Shown: positions 1-8,957, counted from the stretch's first letter. The stretch is 64,000 nucleotides of DNA from Photobacterium lutimaris (GCF_003025555.1 NZ_PYMH01000001.1:558001-622000), one strand, 5' to 3'. Numbers and translations: made by a program. The notes: generated by a model from the sequence alone, not told the origin.

Positions 1-1
1 A

Positions 2-214
2 ATATCTAAATTGGCTGAAGCTAATGATAATGAAGCAATTAAGGCACTGTTATCGGTACATTTACTGCCTTGGGCCCCTCGCTATCTTGAACTTATGCAG
101 AAAAATGCCAATACGCAGTCTTACCAATTGCTAGGTGCGATGGCACAGCAGTGGTTGGCATTTATCACCGAAGAACTCGCCGTGTCAGCTGTGGAGAAAA
201 AGGTGTATTTCTAA
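2..214 (+). CDS. TorD-family molecular chaperone, C-terminal fragment
   Basis: The 5' part lies outside the window; about 70 C-terminal residues are visible. The helical segment HLLPWAPRYLELM is typical of the TorD/DmsD/NarJ-like chaperones that assist cofactor insertion into molybdoenzymes before Tat export. The stop codon overlaps the ATG of the following ferredoxin gene (TAATG), so the two are translationally coupled. TorD-type chaperones and NapF-like ferredoxins commonly sit beside formate dehydrogenase or other molybdoenzyme genes, so such an operon probably lies upstream; this last point is inference. Confidence 0.75.
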   Translation: MSKLAEANDNEAIKALLSVHLLPWAPRYLELMQKNANTQSYQLLGAMAQQWLAFITEELAVSAVEKKVYF

Positions 215-765
215 TGGCTGAACGTGACGAACGATATTACAAAGCGTGTATGGAGCATTACACGGTAAGCCGTCGTGGTTTGCTTCGAGGCTTGTTTTCT
301 GGTGCAAACCGCGTAAAGAAAGAGGCGCAAGCACCGATGATCGTTCGCACGGTTCCCCGTCCTCCGGGTGCTATCGCAGAAGCGATGTTCCTTCAAGTTT
401 GTCAGGAATGTGATGAATGCGAGAAGGCATGTCCCCAGCAGGTCATTGAACGGCCGGAAGGCTATCCTCAGCTAAATCTTGAATATAATGATTGCAGCCA
501 ATGTGGTGAATGCCAGAAAGCGTGTCCGACTCAAGCTCTCTCTTCGCCTACCACAGACATCGGTGTTCGCCCGACATTTTCTTCGCGATGTGCTAACCGC
601 TTATCAGGTTACTGTGAGTTATGTGCCGAGCAGTGCCCGCATCAAGCCATAGAAATCAGACAAAACCAAGTGCCAGTGGTGAAGGCTGATTCCTGTGATG
701 GGTGCGGCCAGTGTCGTACACCCTGCTACAGTGGTGCGATTACCATGGCTTTCCTCAGTGTGTAA
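214..765 (+). CDS. NapF-like 4Fe-4S ferredoxin-type protein
   Basis: 183 residues. Four cysteine clusters are visible: C63/66/69/73, C94/97/100/104, C126/134/137/141 and C161/164/167/171. The first, second and fourth are regular CxxCxxCxxxC motifs; the third has a wider first spacing (C-x7-C). The N-terminus carries SRRGLLRGLF, as in NapF and related cytoplasmic ferredoxins. The ATG at 214 overlaps the stop of the TorD-like gene, so it is preferred over an in-frame upstream GTG. NapF proteins act in maturation or electron supply of molybdoenzymes. Because the neighbour is TorD-like rather than napA, the partner here is more likely another molybdoenzyme such as a formate dehydrogenase (inference). 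Confidence 0.85.
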   Translation: MAERDERYYKACMEHYTVSRRGLLRGLFSGANRVKKEAQAPMIVRTVPRPPGAIAEAMFLQVCQECDECEKACPQQVIERPEGYPQLNLEYNDCSQCGECQKACPTQALSSPTTDIGVRPTFSSRCANRLSGYCELCAEQCPHQAIEIRQNQVPVVKADSCDGCGQCRTPCYSGAITMAFLSV

Positions 766-820
766 GGTATCTATTAATTGCCAATGCTGATCATGGCTAC
801 CTGATGCTGAGCCTATATCA

Positions 821-2038
821 TCAGCGCACGAAGCGCCTTAATACCTTGTCACAGAGGTAACTGCCGATGGGTATTGCTGAGGTTGCTGCTGGGGAAGGGG
901 CATTGCAGACATGAAGGCTGCGTGGGCTTTCGGCAAACAGGAAATCATGAACCAGCGAACCATCGCTTAATACGGCCTGTGCGCGGATCCCAGCAGGGTA
1001 CGGGTGTAGATCGACCGTTGTTAATTGTGGGCAGTATTTATTGACCAGCTTGAGATAGCCAGGTTTCCACCATGAGTTTTTCGTTTCGACTAATCCTGCC
1101 TTTAGATGATTCGCACTGACGTTCCAAAATCCTTTAAACGCTAACATTTCGATTGTGTCTTTGGCACTGAAGTTTATACGGCGGTATCCCTCTCGCTTCC
1201 AACCCTGCACCGCATTTGGACCAACGGTCACTGTGCCATCAATCATTCGGGTGAGATGCACACCCAAGAAGGGTAAGTCTGGATCAGGGATTGGGTAGAT
1301 TAAGTGATTGACAATTTGGTTATGCTGCGGGGCTAAGCGGTAATATTCACCACGGTAGGGAATGATCTGAAAGTCAGTCTGGATGTCCATCATCTGTGTT
1401 AGGCGATCAGCCATTAACCCAGCACAACATATCAAGAACTTGCCTTGCAATTTAAAAGGTTGGCCATCACTTTTGCATTCAACAGAAACCACGCCTGAAT
1501 CCTCTTGGAGAGCGGTTACTTCAGTACGTCTGGCAATTATCCCACCGAGTTGAACAAATAATTCAGCCATTTTATTGGTGATTTTTCTGTAATCTACGAT
1601 GCCTGTGGCATTGACCAATATCGCCCCAAGGCCGGTTATATTGGGTTCTTGTTGCTGTAGTTGCTCTTGGTTTAGTGGTGTAACGTCAATGCCATTTTCT
1701 AAGCATCGTTCATAGAGCGCCTGCATTCTTTCTAATTCGGCATCGTCAGTGGCAACTAAGAGCTTGCCACATTGCTCGAAAGGGATTTGATGTCCAGTAC
1801 AAAAGGCTTTAGTTGCTCTTTCTCCCTCTTTACAGAGTGTTGCCTTCAGGCTTCCTGGCGCATAGTAGACGCCAGCATGGATTACCCCACTGTTATGGCC
1901 CGTCTGATGTGCTGCAAGCGTGTCTTCTTTCTCTACGACGATAATTGATGCATCGGGTTGTCGTTGTTTTAGCTGCCAAGCTGTCGATATACCAATAATC
2001 CCACCACCCACAACGATGTAATCGTACACCTTACTCAT
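821..2038 (-). CDS. lhgO: L-2-hydroxyglutarate oxidase/dehydrogenase (LhgO/YgaF family)
   Basis: 405 residues from ATG 2038, chosen because AAAGGA lies about 7 nt upstream and the protein then begins MSKVYDYIVVGGGIIG; an in-frame ATG 63 nt further upstream lacks this spacing. The N-terminal FAD dinucleotide-binding motif VGGGIIG is followed by the DAO-fold features GHNSGVIHAGVYY and, near the C-terminus, PAGIRAQAV. The family oxidises L-2-hydroxyglutarate to 2-oxoglutarate, passing electrons to the membrane quinone pool. The length matches E. coli LhgO (about 420). It is convergent with the ferredoxin gene and appears monocistronic. Confidence 0.9.
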   Translation of the reverse strand: MSKVYDYIVVGGGIIGISTAWQLKQRQPDASIIVVEKEDTLAAHQTGHNSGVIHAGVYYAPGSLKATLCKEGERATKAFCTGHQIPFEQCGKLLVATDDAELERMQALYERCLENGIDVTPLNQEQLQQQEPNITGLGAILVNATGIVDYRKITNKMAELFVQLGGIIARRTEVTALQEDSGVVSVECKSDGQPFKLQGKFLICCAGLMADRLTQMMDIQTDFQIIPYRGEYYRLAPQHNQIVNHLIYPIPDPDLPFLGVHLTRMIDGTVTVGPNAVQGWKREGYRRINFSAKDTIEMLAFKGFWNVSANHLKAGLVETKNSWWKPGYLKLVNKYCPQLTTVDLHPYPAGIRAQAVLSDGSLVHDFLFAESPRSLHVCNAPSPAATSAIPIGSYLCDKVLRRFVR

Positions 2039-2378
2039 TAGAGGTCCTTTTCTATGAACGTTTACCCTAGCAATAGGGTGCTGAACGGCAATACTCGCCA
2101 TAATAGGAATAAGTATAGGTAAGTAGAAAAGTGAAAGCTGCGAGCTTAGCCACAGAGCGATATGTTTAATCCATCGCTATTCACACTATGTATATTGGTG
2201 AGTATTTGTTCGATTTTGTATCTCGAAGGTGTTTGTCACAGCGAAGCTAACTAATTGGATATAAAGTATTTACTCAAGGTAGAGGCAAAACCGGCAGGAC
2301 GCACCATACTTGTAACGTATTCCACGTGACTGATGTTTGTCAGACGTTGTTTGGGTATAGCAATAGGAGCGAAAAGTG
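2039..2378. other. Intergenic region upstream of lhgO and of a small membrane protein
   Basis: Divergent promoter region of about 340 bp. The only readable signal is AGGAGC at 2365-2370, the ribosome-binding site of the downstream small ORF. A short run near 2284-2305 (GGCAAAACCGG..GGACGCA) resembles parts of the cyclic-di-GMP-I riboswitch core but lacks the intervening hairpin and the downstream tetraloop receptor; it is not called. Confidence 0.5.
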
Positions 2379-2591
2379 ATGCTAAAGAAAGTGAGTGAGG
2401 TCGATTTTTATAAGCTTTTCACTGTGATAGGTGGCTATCTTCTTTTCTTTTTTGGTGCTTTTCATCTATTACAATGGATGAAGAGTAGCACCTTGCTTAT
2501 CTATGCTTTTGTTGTTATCTCAGTTGTTGTCAGTGCGTTGCTGGTTCTGACTTTGTATAAGCTCAGGAAGAAGCGTCATGGCCATAATTAA
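2379..2591 (+). CDS. Small two-helix membrane protein, unknown function
   Basis: About 70 residues from ATG 2379, preceded by AGGAGC with 8-nt spacing; a GTG three bases upstream is the alternative. Two hydrophobic segments (roughly residues 10-32 and 36-60) are followed by a basic tail KLRKKRHGHN, which predicts a two-pass inner-membrane protein with its C-terminus inside by the positive-inside rule. I do not recognise a family. A good ribosome-binding site and a strong terminator directly downstream support it being expressed. Confidence 0.6.
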   Translation: MLKKVSEVDFYKLFTVIGGYLLFFFGAFHLLQWMKSSTLLIYAFVVISVVVSALLVLTLYKLRKKRHGHN

Positions 2592-2602
2592 TAAAGAAAA
2601 CA

Positions 2603-2629
2603 AAAAAAGCCAGCTAGGCTGGCTTTTTT
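2603..2629. terminator. Bidirectional rho-independent terminator
   Basis: A 7-bp stem AGCCAGC/GCTGGCT with a TAG loop is flanked by A-tract and T-tract. It sits between the convergent small membrane protein gene and the DUF3010 gene and can serve both. Confidence 0.85.
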
Positions 2630-2651
2630 GCATGCGGTTTAGCTTACAGGC

Positions 2652-3077
2652 TTAATATTTGCCCATGTAGGCATAACCTGTCATGAATGCCGCTTCTTGG
2701 AACTGACGAAGGCCAGTCGCACGGAATTCGATAGCAAGTGGATTGCGCTTTAGCTTTTGTTTGATTTCTTGGTTAGTCATGAAATCAACTTCAATACCTT
2801 CAATCAACTGAATAGCAGCTTCAAGTTTGAAGCCAACCGCGCTACCTGCGAATTTACCACGTGTTTCACGCGTACGGATCACAACACGATCGATTTGGTA
2901 GTCATCCAGTAGCTTTTTGAAAGTTTGCTGGAATTTACGCATCTGCTCATTGTCCATTGAGTCTTGCATGATGAACTTTTGAGAACGGCACTCAGGAAGA
3001 TCAAAAAGACCGTCATTCTGGGAAAGAAGGCAAATTATGGCTTCGTTGCTACGAAGCTCAACAGCACAAATTTTCAT
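2652..3077 (-). CDS. DUF3010 family protein
   Basis: 141 residues, the usual size for this small gammaproteobacterial family. It opens with MKICAVELRSNEAIICLL and carries RVVIRTRETRGKFAGSAVGFKLEA in mid-protein, which resembles an RNase H-like fold strand-turn pattern; the biochemical role is not established to my knowledge. No signal peptide or membrane segment is visible, so it should be cytoplasmic. The ATG at 3077 has an AGGTG box upstream. It is transcribed alone and ends at the shared bidirectional terminator. Confidence 0.75.
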   Translation of the reverse strand: MKICAVELRSNEAIICLLSQNDGLFDLPECRSQKFIMQDSMDNEQMRKFQQTFKKLLDDYQIDRVVIRTRETRGKFAGSAVGFKLEAAIQLIEGIEVDFMTNQEIKQKLKRNPLAIEFRATGLRQFQEAAFMTGYAYMGKY

Positions 3078-3177
3078 GTAAACACCTAATAATGTAGTTA
3101 GCTGGGTATTTTAGGCAAAAGTGTAATAATTGCCAGAAATTAAATGATCCAGATAGCTAGTTTTATACCCAAATGAC

Positions 3178-3684
3178 TTAGTTGTATAGCGGGCCGTCGA
3201 TTTCAAGCAGGGTTAACAACAAACGGGCATCCAGCTCTAGCTGGTGGTAGTCAGGCTCCATATGGCTGCATAACTGGTAAAATGCCTTGTTGTGATCTTT
3301 TTCTTTAACATGTGCTAATTCATGAACCACGATCATTCGCAGTAGAGGTAGTGGTGCCTGTTTAAAGATAGTCGATACCCGTATCTCATTTTTTGACTTG
3401 AGCTTATTACCATGTACCCGTGATACAAAGCTGTGCATACCCAATGCATGGTTGACCATATGGATCTTGCTGTCGTAAGCCACTTTGCTGATTGGAGATG
3501 ATTTTTTAAGGTACTGATTTTTCAACTCGATGACATACTCATAGAGCGCTTTTTCTGACTGGATCGCATGTTGCTCTGGGTATTTGTTTAGCAGGTAACG
3601 CTTGAGATTACCTTGCTCAACCAGTTGACTGACTTGGTCAATGAGTTGGTTGGGGTAGCCTTGTAGGTATTTTAGTTCTTTCAT
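3178..3684 (-). CDS. YgjP-like zinc metallopeptidase (DUF45/M48-type)
   Basis: 168 residues. The motif VVHELAHVKEKDHNKAFY gives the HExxH zinc site plus a third ligand histidine seven residues after it (HELAH-x6-H), the pattern of the DUF45/YgjP group of cytoplasmic metallopeptidases. The N-terminal half is helical and charged. The protein is somewhat shorter than typical YgjP members (about 170-240). There is no secretion signal. No strong ribosome-binding site precedes ATG 3684, but no better start is present. The substrate is unknown. Confidence 0.75.
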   Translation of the reverse strand: MKELKYLQGYPNQLIDQVSQLVEQGNLKRYLLNKYPEQHAIQSEKALYEYVIELKNQYLKKSSPISKVAYDSKIHMVNHALGMHSFVSRVHGNKLKSKNEIRVSTIFKQAPLPLLRMIVVHELAHVKEKDHNKAFYQLCSHMEPDYHQLELDARLLLTLLEIDGPLYN

Positions 3685-3814
3685 ATGAAGAGTCGACGCA
3701 GGGTGGAAGCGAGATTCTAAACATTTTGTGAACGGTGGGCAATGCTACGCTAGCTCTATCAGTGCAATCAGTTATAAACTAGAAATAAAGTGGTGATAAG
3801 GAAAGGAGATAGAG

Positions 3815-4267
3815 ATGGAATTACGTTTGCCACCCCCGTTAATACTCATTATTACCTTAGGTTGTATGTACGGTCTTGCTCAATACTGGCCACTCTACAC
3901 GTTTGCCTTTGTCGCTCAGTCTTACCTAGCACTGCTTTTTTGCCTAATTGGTACCATCCTTGGTTTTAGTGCCGTTTGGTCTTTTGCGAAGGCTAGAACA
4001 ACCATTGATCCCAGATTTCCCCATAAAACATCCAAGCTTGTTACGGCCGGAATTTACCGGCATTCACGCAATCCTATGTACTTAGGATTGTTTTGTTTCT
4101 TGTGCGCAGCATTCGTTTATCTATCCGCACTTAGCCCGTTACTCATGATCGGGCTGTTTGTGTTCTATATGAATAACTTTCAGATTGCCCCTGAAGAGGC
4201 TGTGCTACAAGCGATGTTTGGTGAGAAGTTCGAGCAATACTGCCAACAAGTTAGGCGTTGGTGCTAA
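3815..4267 (+). CDS. Isoprenylcysteine carboxyl methyltransferase-like membrane protein
   Basis: 150 residues with about four hydrophobic segments. The C-terminal half contains GIYRHSRNPMYLGLFCFLCAA and later EEAVLQAMFGEKFEQYCQQVRRW, the SAM-binding signature of the ICMT/PEMT family of integral membrane methyltransferases. In bacteria the acceptor is usually unknown (lipids or small molecules). The start is well supported: AAAGGAGAT lies 7 nt before ATG 3815. It is a single gene, convergent with the AraC regulator. Confidence 0.8.
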   Translation: MELRLPPPLILIITLGCMYGLAQYWPLYTFAFVAQSYLALLFCLIGTILGFSAVWSFAKARTTIDPRFPHKTSKLVTAGIYRHSRNPMYLGLFCFLCAAFVYLSALSPLLMIGLFVFYMNNFQIAPEEAVLQAMFGEKFEQYCQQVRRWC

Positions 4268-4302
4268 GTTTTGAGTTCCGCTATAGAGGTTCTTGCTCTT
4301 CA

Positions 4303-5079
4303 TTAAATGGAGTGTTTGATATATGTGCTGGGGGTCGTTCCCGTCTGCTTCCGGAAAAAGCTGATAAAAGCGCTATCGCTTGAAAAGCTGAGTTCAAAAG
4401 CGACGGTAGACACAGATTTGTGTTCAGCCAGTAGTTTAATGGCTTGCATTAAACGCCATTGCTGGCGCCAAGCTTGGTAGGGCATTCCGGTTTCACGAGA
4501 AAAAATGCGTGAAATGGTTTTCTCACTGGCCCCAATAGACAGTGCTGCTTCATTCAAAGGTGGCGGTGCGCTCTCTTCACTATTGAGCTTTTTAAGCCAA
4601 GTTTTTAGCCTGGTATCAGAGGGTAACGGTAAAAGTAAGGGTTCATCGGGTGCCACCGCGAGTTCTTGCCAAAACAAATTCACAAGCGATTCTTGTTCAG
4701 AGAATGGCATCTGCCATGGCCAAAAAGCCATTCTTTCTATCAGTTCCCGAAGTAATGGGTTTACCCCGATAATCCTTAATTTATCGAACTTTTGTTCTTG
4801 GTGTCGCGTATCGAAATAGATTGAGCGATAGGCAACGACATTCGTCATGACCGCGCAGTGGCTAACACCTGCTGGGATCCAAGCGGCTCGGGTTGGGGGT
4901 AAAATACATTGCTGATTGTCCAGTGTAATACTCATGCATCCAGAAGGGGCATAGAGCAGCTGTGCCTTATAGTGGCTATGCATACCTGAATCATGACGGC
5001 CGACCTTGGCTGCGATGCCAACAATCTGGCTGGGAATAGTGTCTGGGTTGAACGGGGTCTGTTCGTTGATAAGTGCCAT
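4303..5079 (-). CDS. AraC-family transcriptional regulator with N-terminal cupin
   Basis: 258 residues. The N-terminal half is a cupin-like sensor (HSHYKAQLLYAPSGCMSI ... PPTRAAWIPAGVSHCA). The C-terminus holds two helix-turn-helix units, with ASEKTISRIFSRETGMPYQAWRQQWRL and the family signature VAFELSFSSDSAFISFFRKQTG TTP. This architecture (cupin plus AraC HTH, about 260 aa) is that of the NimR/YdeO-type repressors that often control a neighbouring efflux gene. No obvious target is adjacent apart from the ICMT-like and STAS genes, so the regulon is unknown. Confidence 0.88.
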   Translation of the reverse strand: MALINEQTPFNPDTIPSQIVGIAAKVGRHDSGMHSHYKAQLLYAPSGCMSITLDNQQCILPPTRAAWIPAGVSHCAVMTNVVAYRSIYFDTRHQEQKFDKLRIIGVNPLLRELIERMAFWPWQMPFSEQESLVNLFWQELAVAPDEPLLLPLPSDTRLKTWLKKLNSEESAPPPLNEAALSIGASEKTISRIFSRETGMPYQAWRQQWRLMQAIKLLAEHKSVSTVAFELSFSSDSAFISFFRKQTGTTPSTYIKHSI

Positions 5080-5227
5080 GTCAAAAATGTTCGTGCTGGG
5101 CTTATATTAAATAATAGCGATATCACCAAGTTAAGTATACGTAGAGATGCTTCGTTGACTGCAATCTGCTACTTCAAGTCACTAGGGTATAAACTATTGA
5201 GGTGGCTGAATTAAAAGAGGAACAATC

Positions 5228-5608
5228 ATGAGTTATATCCATGGTATCCACCTTGAGGTCGAGCGGTTAGAGGATCTTGTTTTTATGGAGCTGAAAGCCG
5301 TTGGTACTTTGACTCACGCCGATTATGAGAAAATTACCCCGTTAATTGAAGAGGCGCTAGAGGGTATTGAAAACCCGATTGTGAATGTTTACTTGGACGG
5401 TACAGAATTCGAAGGATGGGATCTTCATGCCGCATGGGATGATATTAAGTTAGGGCTGAGGTTTGGACGTAAATTCAACAAAATTGCTATATACGGCAAC
5501 CAACATTGGCAAGAAATAATGAGCAAGGTAGGGAGTTGGTTTGTTAGTGGCGAAGTCCGGTATTTCGAGGATTCCTTAGAGGCAATTAGTTGGTTGAGGG
5601 AAGAATGA
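5228..5608 (+). CDS. STAS/SpoIIAA-like (SEC14-type) domain protein
   Basis: 126 residues covering one SpoIIAA-like domain (DUF3478): HGIHLEVERLEDLVFMELKA at the start, then NVYLDGTEFEGWDLHAAWDDIKLGL, KFNKIAIYGN and a C-terminal SLEAISWLRE. Members are small cytoplasmic proteins thought to bind lipophilic ligands or act as regulatory modules; no catalytic residues are expected. AGAGGAAC precedes ATG 5228. It is divergent from the AraC gene (about 150 bp), so joint regulation is possible but unproven. Confidence 0.82.
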   Translation: MSYIHGIHLEVERLEDLVFMELKAVGTLTHADYEKITPLIEEALEGIENPIVNVYLDGTEFEGWDLHAAWDDIKLGLRFGRKFNKIAIYGNQHWQEIMSKVGSWFVSGEVRYFEDSLEAISWLREE

Positions 5609-5712
5609 GCTGGCTAGCATTGCAACCGTGTATACATTAAGATATTGATAGTTTTGGGAAAGGTCAGCAGACCCTAATTAGAATGATAAGTTTCGCTACA
5701 GGTATGGTGAAA

Positions 5713-6387
5713 ATGAAAAGGAATGTAATTGCGTCTGGGGTTCTGTTGTCATTGTTTTCAGTGCCAGCATGGTGTGATGAAGGTGTCGCAGCGCAGGCGG
5801 TGCTTGAGCCGGAGGTTCAAGCTTCTGGTTTTCAGTATTTTGTTGGACTTCGCGGTGGAACAAATTTAATTGGCAGTGATAATACAGCCTCTGTTACCAC
5901 AGGTAATATCGACTCTGATGATGATGACTTTGGCGCTTTTGGCGCGCTGGATTTTGGTGTGTACATGCCAAACCAGCAGGGGCGTGTGTACTATAGTTTT
6001 GAATATCATACAACGACCACTAAGTTTGACGGTCAGGATGCTTATGATATTAACGTTGGGCTGCACCTTCTAAATGCGGATCATATTTTCCGCTCACAAG
6101 CATCAGTTAAGCCTTTTGTCGGTATTCATATGGGTTATGCATTTGCCGAAACAGACTCTGATTTTTCTGGCAGTTATGACGAGAGTGGCGTTGTTTTTGG
6201 TTTCCAAGCTGGTTTGGGTTGGGAAGTCATCGATGATTTGGGGCTTGAAGTAGGTATACGCCATACGGTATTGCCATCAGAGCGCCGTTCTTGGAAAGCT
6301 GAAAACAGTGCTGGTGATTCAGTGACGGTTGAAACCCAGTTAAAAGGGGTAACTTCTGTCTATCTTGGCGCCAACTATCGTTTTTAG
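5713..6387 (+). CDS. Outer-membrane beta-barrel protein (OmpA/OmpW-like fold)
   Basis: About 224 residues from ATG 5713, which places a normal Sec signal peptide (MKRNVIASGVLLSLFSVPAW) at the N-terminus; ATG codons at 5683 and 5704 are possible alternatives. The mature part alternates polar and hydrophobic residues with many aromatic girdle residues (YYSFEYHTTT, VVFGFQAGLGWEV) and ends in GANYRF, a terminal-phenylalanine signal for BAM insertion. This fits an eight-stranded porin-like barrel. Exact family and ligand are not recognisable. The acidic loop near residues 50-60 (DSDDDD) may bind cations (inference). Confidence 0.75.
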   Translation: MKRNVIASGVLLSLFSVPAWCDEGVAAQAVLEPEVQASGFQYFVGLRGGTNLIGSDNTASVTTGNIDSDDDDFGAFGALDFGVYMPNQQGRVYYSFEYHTTTTKFDGQDAYDINVGLHLLNADHIFRSQASVKPFVGIHMGYAFAETDSDFSGSYDESGVVFGFQAGLGWEVIDDLGLEVGIRHTVLPSERRSWKAENSAGDSVTVETQLKGVTSVYLGANYRF

Positions 6388-6474
6388 TGGATGAGTGGAG
6401 CACTTGAGCGGTTTACTCAAGAATTTAGCTGCGTATAATGCCATGCCGCAACCAGAATCAGTAAGGACTTCAGT

Positions 6475-7371
6475 TTGAAGCTATTTGTTAGAGATCTTAC
6501 CGTCATCGATGCCTCTTACCTTTGCCAACATCGAGGTATGGTAGGCGAGAGTTGGATCCTAGATGTGGTTATGTCGGGCGAATTGAATGAGATGAGCATG
6601 GTGCTTGATTTCAGCCGGGTAAAAAAACAAATTAAACAGATCGTTGATGAATATGTTGATCATCGCTTAATTGTTCCGAGCCAAAGCAATGCAATTCGAA
6701 CGGCAACAACAAAACTAGGCTATGCCACGGTTGATTTGTTGCGTGAAGACAAAAGCCTTCATCTGCACTGTCCTGAGCAGGCTTACTGCTTGATCGAAGA
6801 CAGTGAAGTCACTATCGAATCGGTTACTCGCCACATTTATAAAGTGCTTGAAGGCAAGTTGCCTGAAAATGTTCAGGGGTTGGAGATAACACTTCGGCAC
6901 GAGCAGATCTCGGGCCCTTTTTATCACTATAGCCATGGTTTGAAAAAGCACGATGGTAATTGTCAGCGCATTGCCCATGGTCACCGCTCTCCGGTTGAAC
7001 TTTTGATCAATGGGTTGCGTGATCAGCAACTAGAGCAACAGTGGGCAGATCGCTGGGAAGATATCTATCTTGGCAGTACAGAAGACGAGTGTACGCTGGC
7101 GGAGCTCAACCTGAGCCCGTTTGCCGCAGAGGCGAGTGAGCAGAGCCATTATGCATTCCGCTATACGGCCCCTCAGGGTGAGTTCGAGTTGGCTATTGCT
7201 CGAAGCGATGTAGAGATGCTTGATACCGATACGACCGTAGAGCTATTGGCCCAGTACATTGCTGCGCAAGTTAGTGAGTCTGTTGAGGTTGGCTCAACGG
7301 TTGACGTTATTGCCTATGAAGGCGTTGGCAAAGGCGCAATCGCATCAGCAAAAGGTCGCTTGAACGCATAG
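6475..7371 (+). CDS. 6-pyruvoyl-tetrahydropterin synthase/QueD-like protein (duplicated fold)
   Basis: 298 residues, about twice the size of QueD. The N-terminus (MKLFVRDLTVIDASYLCQHR then GESWILDVVMSGELNE, VLDFSRVKKQI, DHRLIVP) follows the QueD/PTPS strand-helix order, and a second region at about residues 140-165 (GPFYHYSHGLKKHDGNCQRIAHGHRSPVELL) repeats the tunnelling-fold motif with histidines suited to zinc binding. The start is TTG 6475, supported by AAGGA 8 nt upstream; no ATG lies nearby in frame. Whether it makes a queuosine precursor or another pterin product is uncertain, because the ligand set is split between the halves. Confidence 0.75.
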   Translation: MKLFVRDLTVIDASYLCQHRGMVGESWILDVVMSGELNEMSMVLDFSRVKKQIKQIVDEYVDHRLIVPSQSNAIRTATTKLGYATVDLLREDKSLHLHCPEQAYCLIEDSEVTIESVTRHIYKVLEGKLPENVQGLEITLRHEQISGPFYHYSHGLKKHDGNCQRIAHGHRSPVELLINGLRDQQLEQQWADRWEDIYLGSTEDECTLAELNLSPFAAEASEQSHYAFRYTAPQGEFELAIARSDVEMLDTDTTVELLAQYIAAQVSESVEVGSTVDVIAYEGVGKGAIASAKGRLNA

Positions 7372-7389
7372 AGGACAACGTCCTTTGGT

Positions 7390-7427
7390 AAAAAGCCCCA
7401 TTAACTTACGTGTTGATGGGGCTTTTT
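7390..7427. terminator. Bidirectional rho-independent terminator
   Basis: A 16-bp stem (AAAAAGCCCCAT.. / ..ATGGGGCTTTTT, one G-U pair) has a 6-nt loop. It lies between the convergent pterin-synthase-like gene and the phospholipase D gene. Confidence 0.88.
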
Positions 7428-7430
7428 CAT

Positions 7431-8957
7431 TTATAGTTGATTTTCTATCGGTAACATCCCGGCAAACCAAGCTGAGAATCGTAACCATATACTGGCATCA
7501 GGCTCTGAGCGGTTAATGCTTCCGCTAAGGTCATTATGCCATTCCAGTTCACCGTCTTCGTTTAACGCTAGCCGATAAGTATTCTTTCGCAGATTGCGTT
7601 CTATTTCTTGATACACAATTTCGCCAAATTCTTCTGACTCGATCAACACGCCCATTTCTGTATTAAGAAAGGCAGAGCGAGGATCAAAGTTAAAAGAACC
7701 GACAAAGAGATCTTTACGGTCGATAATGAAGGTTTTTGCGTGCAAACTGGTTCGAGAACTCCCCAGCCATGAGCGCTGTTTTTTTAAGCTGGGATCAACT
7801 TTTACCTCATATAACTTTACCCCTCCAGCAAGAAGTGGCTCTCGGTATTTGGCATACCAACCGTGAACAGCAAAGACATCATTTGATGCAAGGGAGTTGG
7901 TAATAATAGTCACATCGATACCCTCTTCCACTGCTTTAATTAATGAACTAGCGCCTTGTTCAGTAGGTACGAAATAAGGCGAAATCAGCAGTAATTCATC
8001 ATTGGTCTGCGCAAGAATCGCCCCGAGCTGGTGGAGCATAAGGTCGGTATTTTCTGGTGAGTAAATCTTTGACGGCAAATCATAATGTACTTCAGCCTTG
8101 CCCCAGAAAAAATCTAACGATTCATCTTTTATGTGCTGGGTCAGGGGGAGCTCAGCAAATGATTTGATGTATTTTGAATTTTTGAAGTCTCGTTTAAGGT
8201 CATTTTCCCATTTTTCAATGTCAGCATCGGTTGGTTTGCTTGCTTGGCGAACGAGTGATTCGATGGGGGTCGACGGCTTACTGTTCCAATACAGGTCAAA
8301 TTGTTCGGAGACTTTTGGGACGGTATCGCCAAGCATTAGGATATCAAAATCACCAAAATCAACAGAGCCGTTAGCGGCAAAGTACTCATCGCCAATATTT
8401 CTCCCCCCAGTAATGACGAAGGCATTATCAGCAATTAACGCTTTATTGTGCATTCTGCGATTCATGCGGTCAAAATCACTGACAAAATCAAATACGCGAG
8501 CAACTCGGTTTTCAAATGGGTTGAATAGGCGAATCTTGATGTTTGGGTGGCTTGTAAGTTGTGCCATTGATTTATCATTGCGTGACTGCATATCGTCGAG
8601 CAATATTCGTACACGTACTCCACGTTCAGCGGCTTGGTAGAGAGCATACGTCATTAATGAGCTGGTACTATCATTACGGTAGATGTAGTACTGCAGGTCA
8701 ATACTGTGTTCGGCACCATAGATAAGCGCTAAGCGTGCCAAAAATGCTTCCTGCCCATCGCCTAGCGGATAAAAGCCAGTCAATGCAGAGTGTTTGTTGA
8801 TATAGGGAAGCGCTTGGCCTGCAAGCTGTGTCTGTGAATCAAAAGGGATCGTATAACTGGGAACTTTCTCTGCCGTGGGCGTGGAAGAGCAGCCAATAAA
8901 AGAAAAAAAGCTAACTAAGAGAGCTAGGTAACGAAAAAAAACAAACAAGTAAGCCAT
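7431..8957 (-). CDS. clsC: Phospholipase D-family lipoprotein, ClsC-like cardiolipin synthase
   Basis: 508 residues. The N-terminus is a lipoprotein signal with lipobox SFIGC followed by SSTPT. Two HKD catalytic motifs are complete: HNKALIADNAFVITGGRNIG at about residue 170 and HAKTFIIDRKDLFVGSFNFD at about 405. Size and order match E. coli ClsC/YmdC, which makes cardiolipin from phosphatidylglycerol and phosphatidylethanolamine. In E. coli, clsC works with the partner gene ymdB; no ymdB is adjacent here. An unusual run of six C precedes the ATG and no clear ribosome-binding site is visible, so the start is less certain than the product. Confidence 0.85.
   Translation of the reverse strand: MAYLFVFFRYLALLVSFFSFIGCSSTPTAEKVPSYTIPFDSQTQLAGQALPYINKHSALTGFYPLGDGQEAFLARLALIYGAEHSIDLQYYIYRNDSTSSLMTYALYQAAERGVRVRILLDDMQSRNDKSMAQLTSHPNIKIRLFNPFENRVARVFDFVSDFDRMNRRMHNKALIADNAFVITGGRNIGDEYFAANGSVDFGDFDILMLGDTVPKVSEQFDLYWNSKPSTPIESLVRQASKPTDADIEKWENDLKRDFKNSKYIKSFAELPLTQHIKDESLDFFWGKAEVHYDLPSKIYSPENTDLMLHQLGAILAQTNDELLLISPYFVPTEQGASSLIKAVEEGIDVTIITNSLASNDVFAVHGWYAKYREPLLAGGVKLYEVKVDPSLKKQRSWLGSSRTSLHAKTFIIDRKDLFVGSFNFDPRSAFLNTEMGVLIESEEFGEIVYQEIERNLRKNTYRLALNEDGELEWHNDLSGSINRSEPDASIWLRFSAWFAGMLPIENQL

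Noticed and set aside
2284..2305. GGCAAAACC..GGACGCA resembling a c-di-GMP-I riboswitch core
   Set aside because: The hairpin between the two conserved blocks and the downstream tetraloop receptor are missing.
8098..8640. A 180-codon open frame opposite the phospholipase D gene
   Set aside because: It is antisense to a well-supported gene and has no domain.
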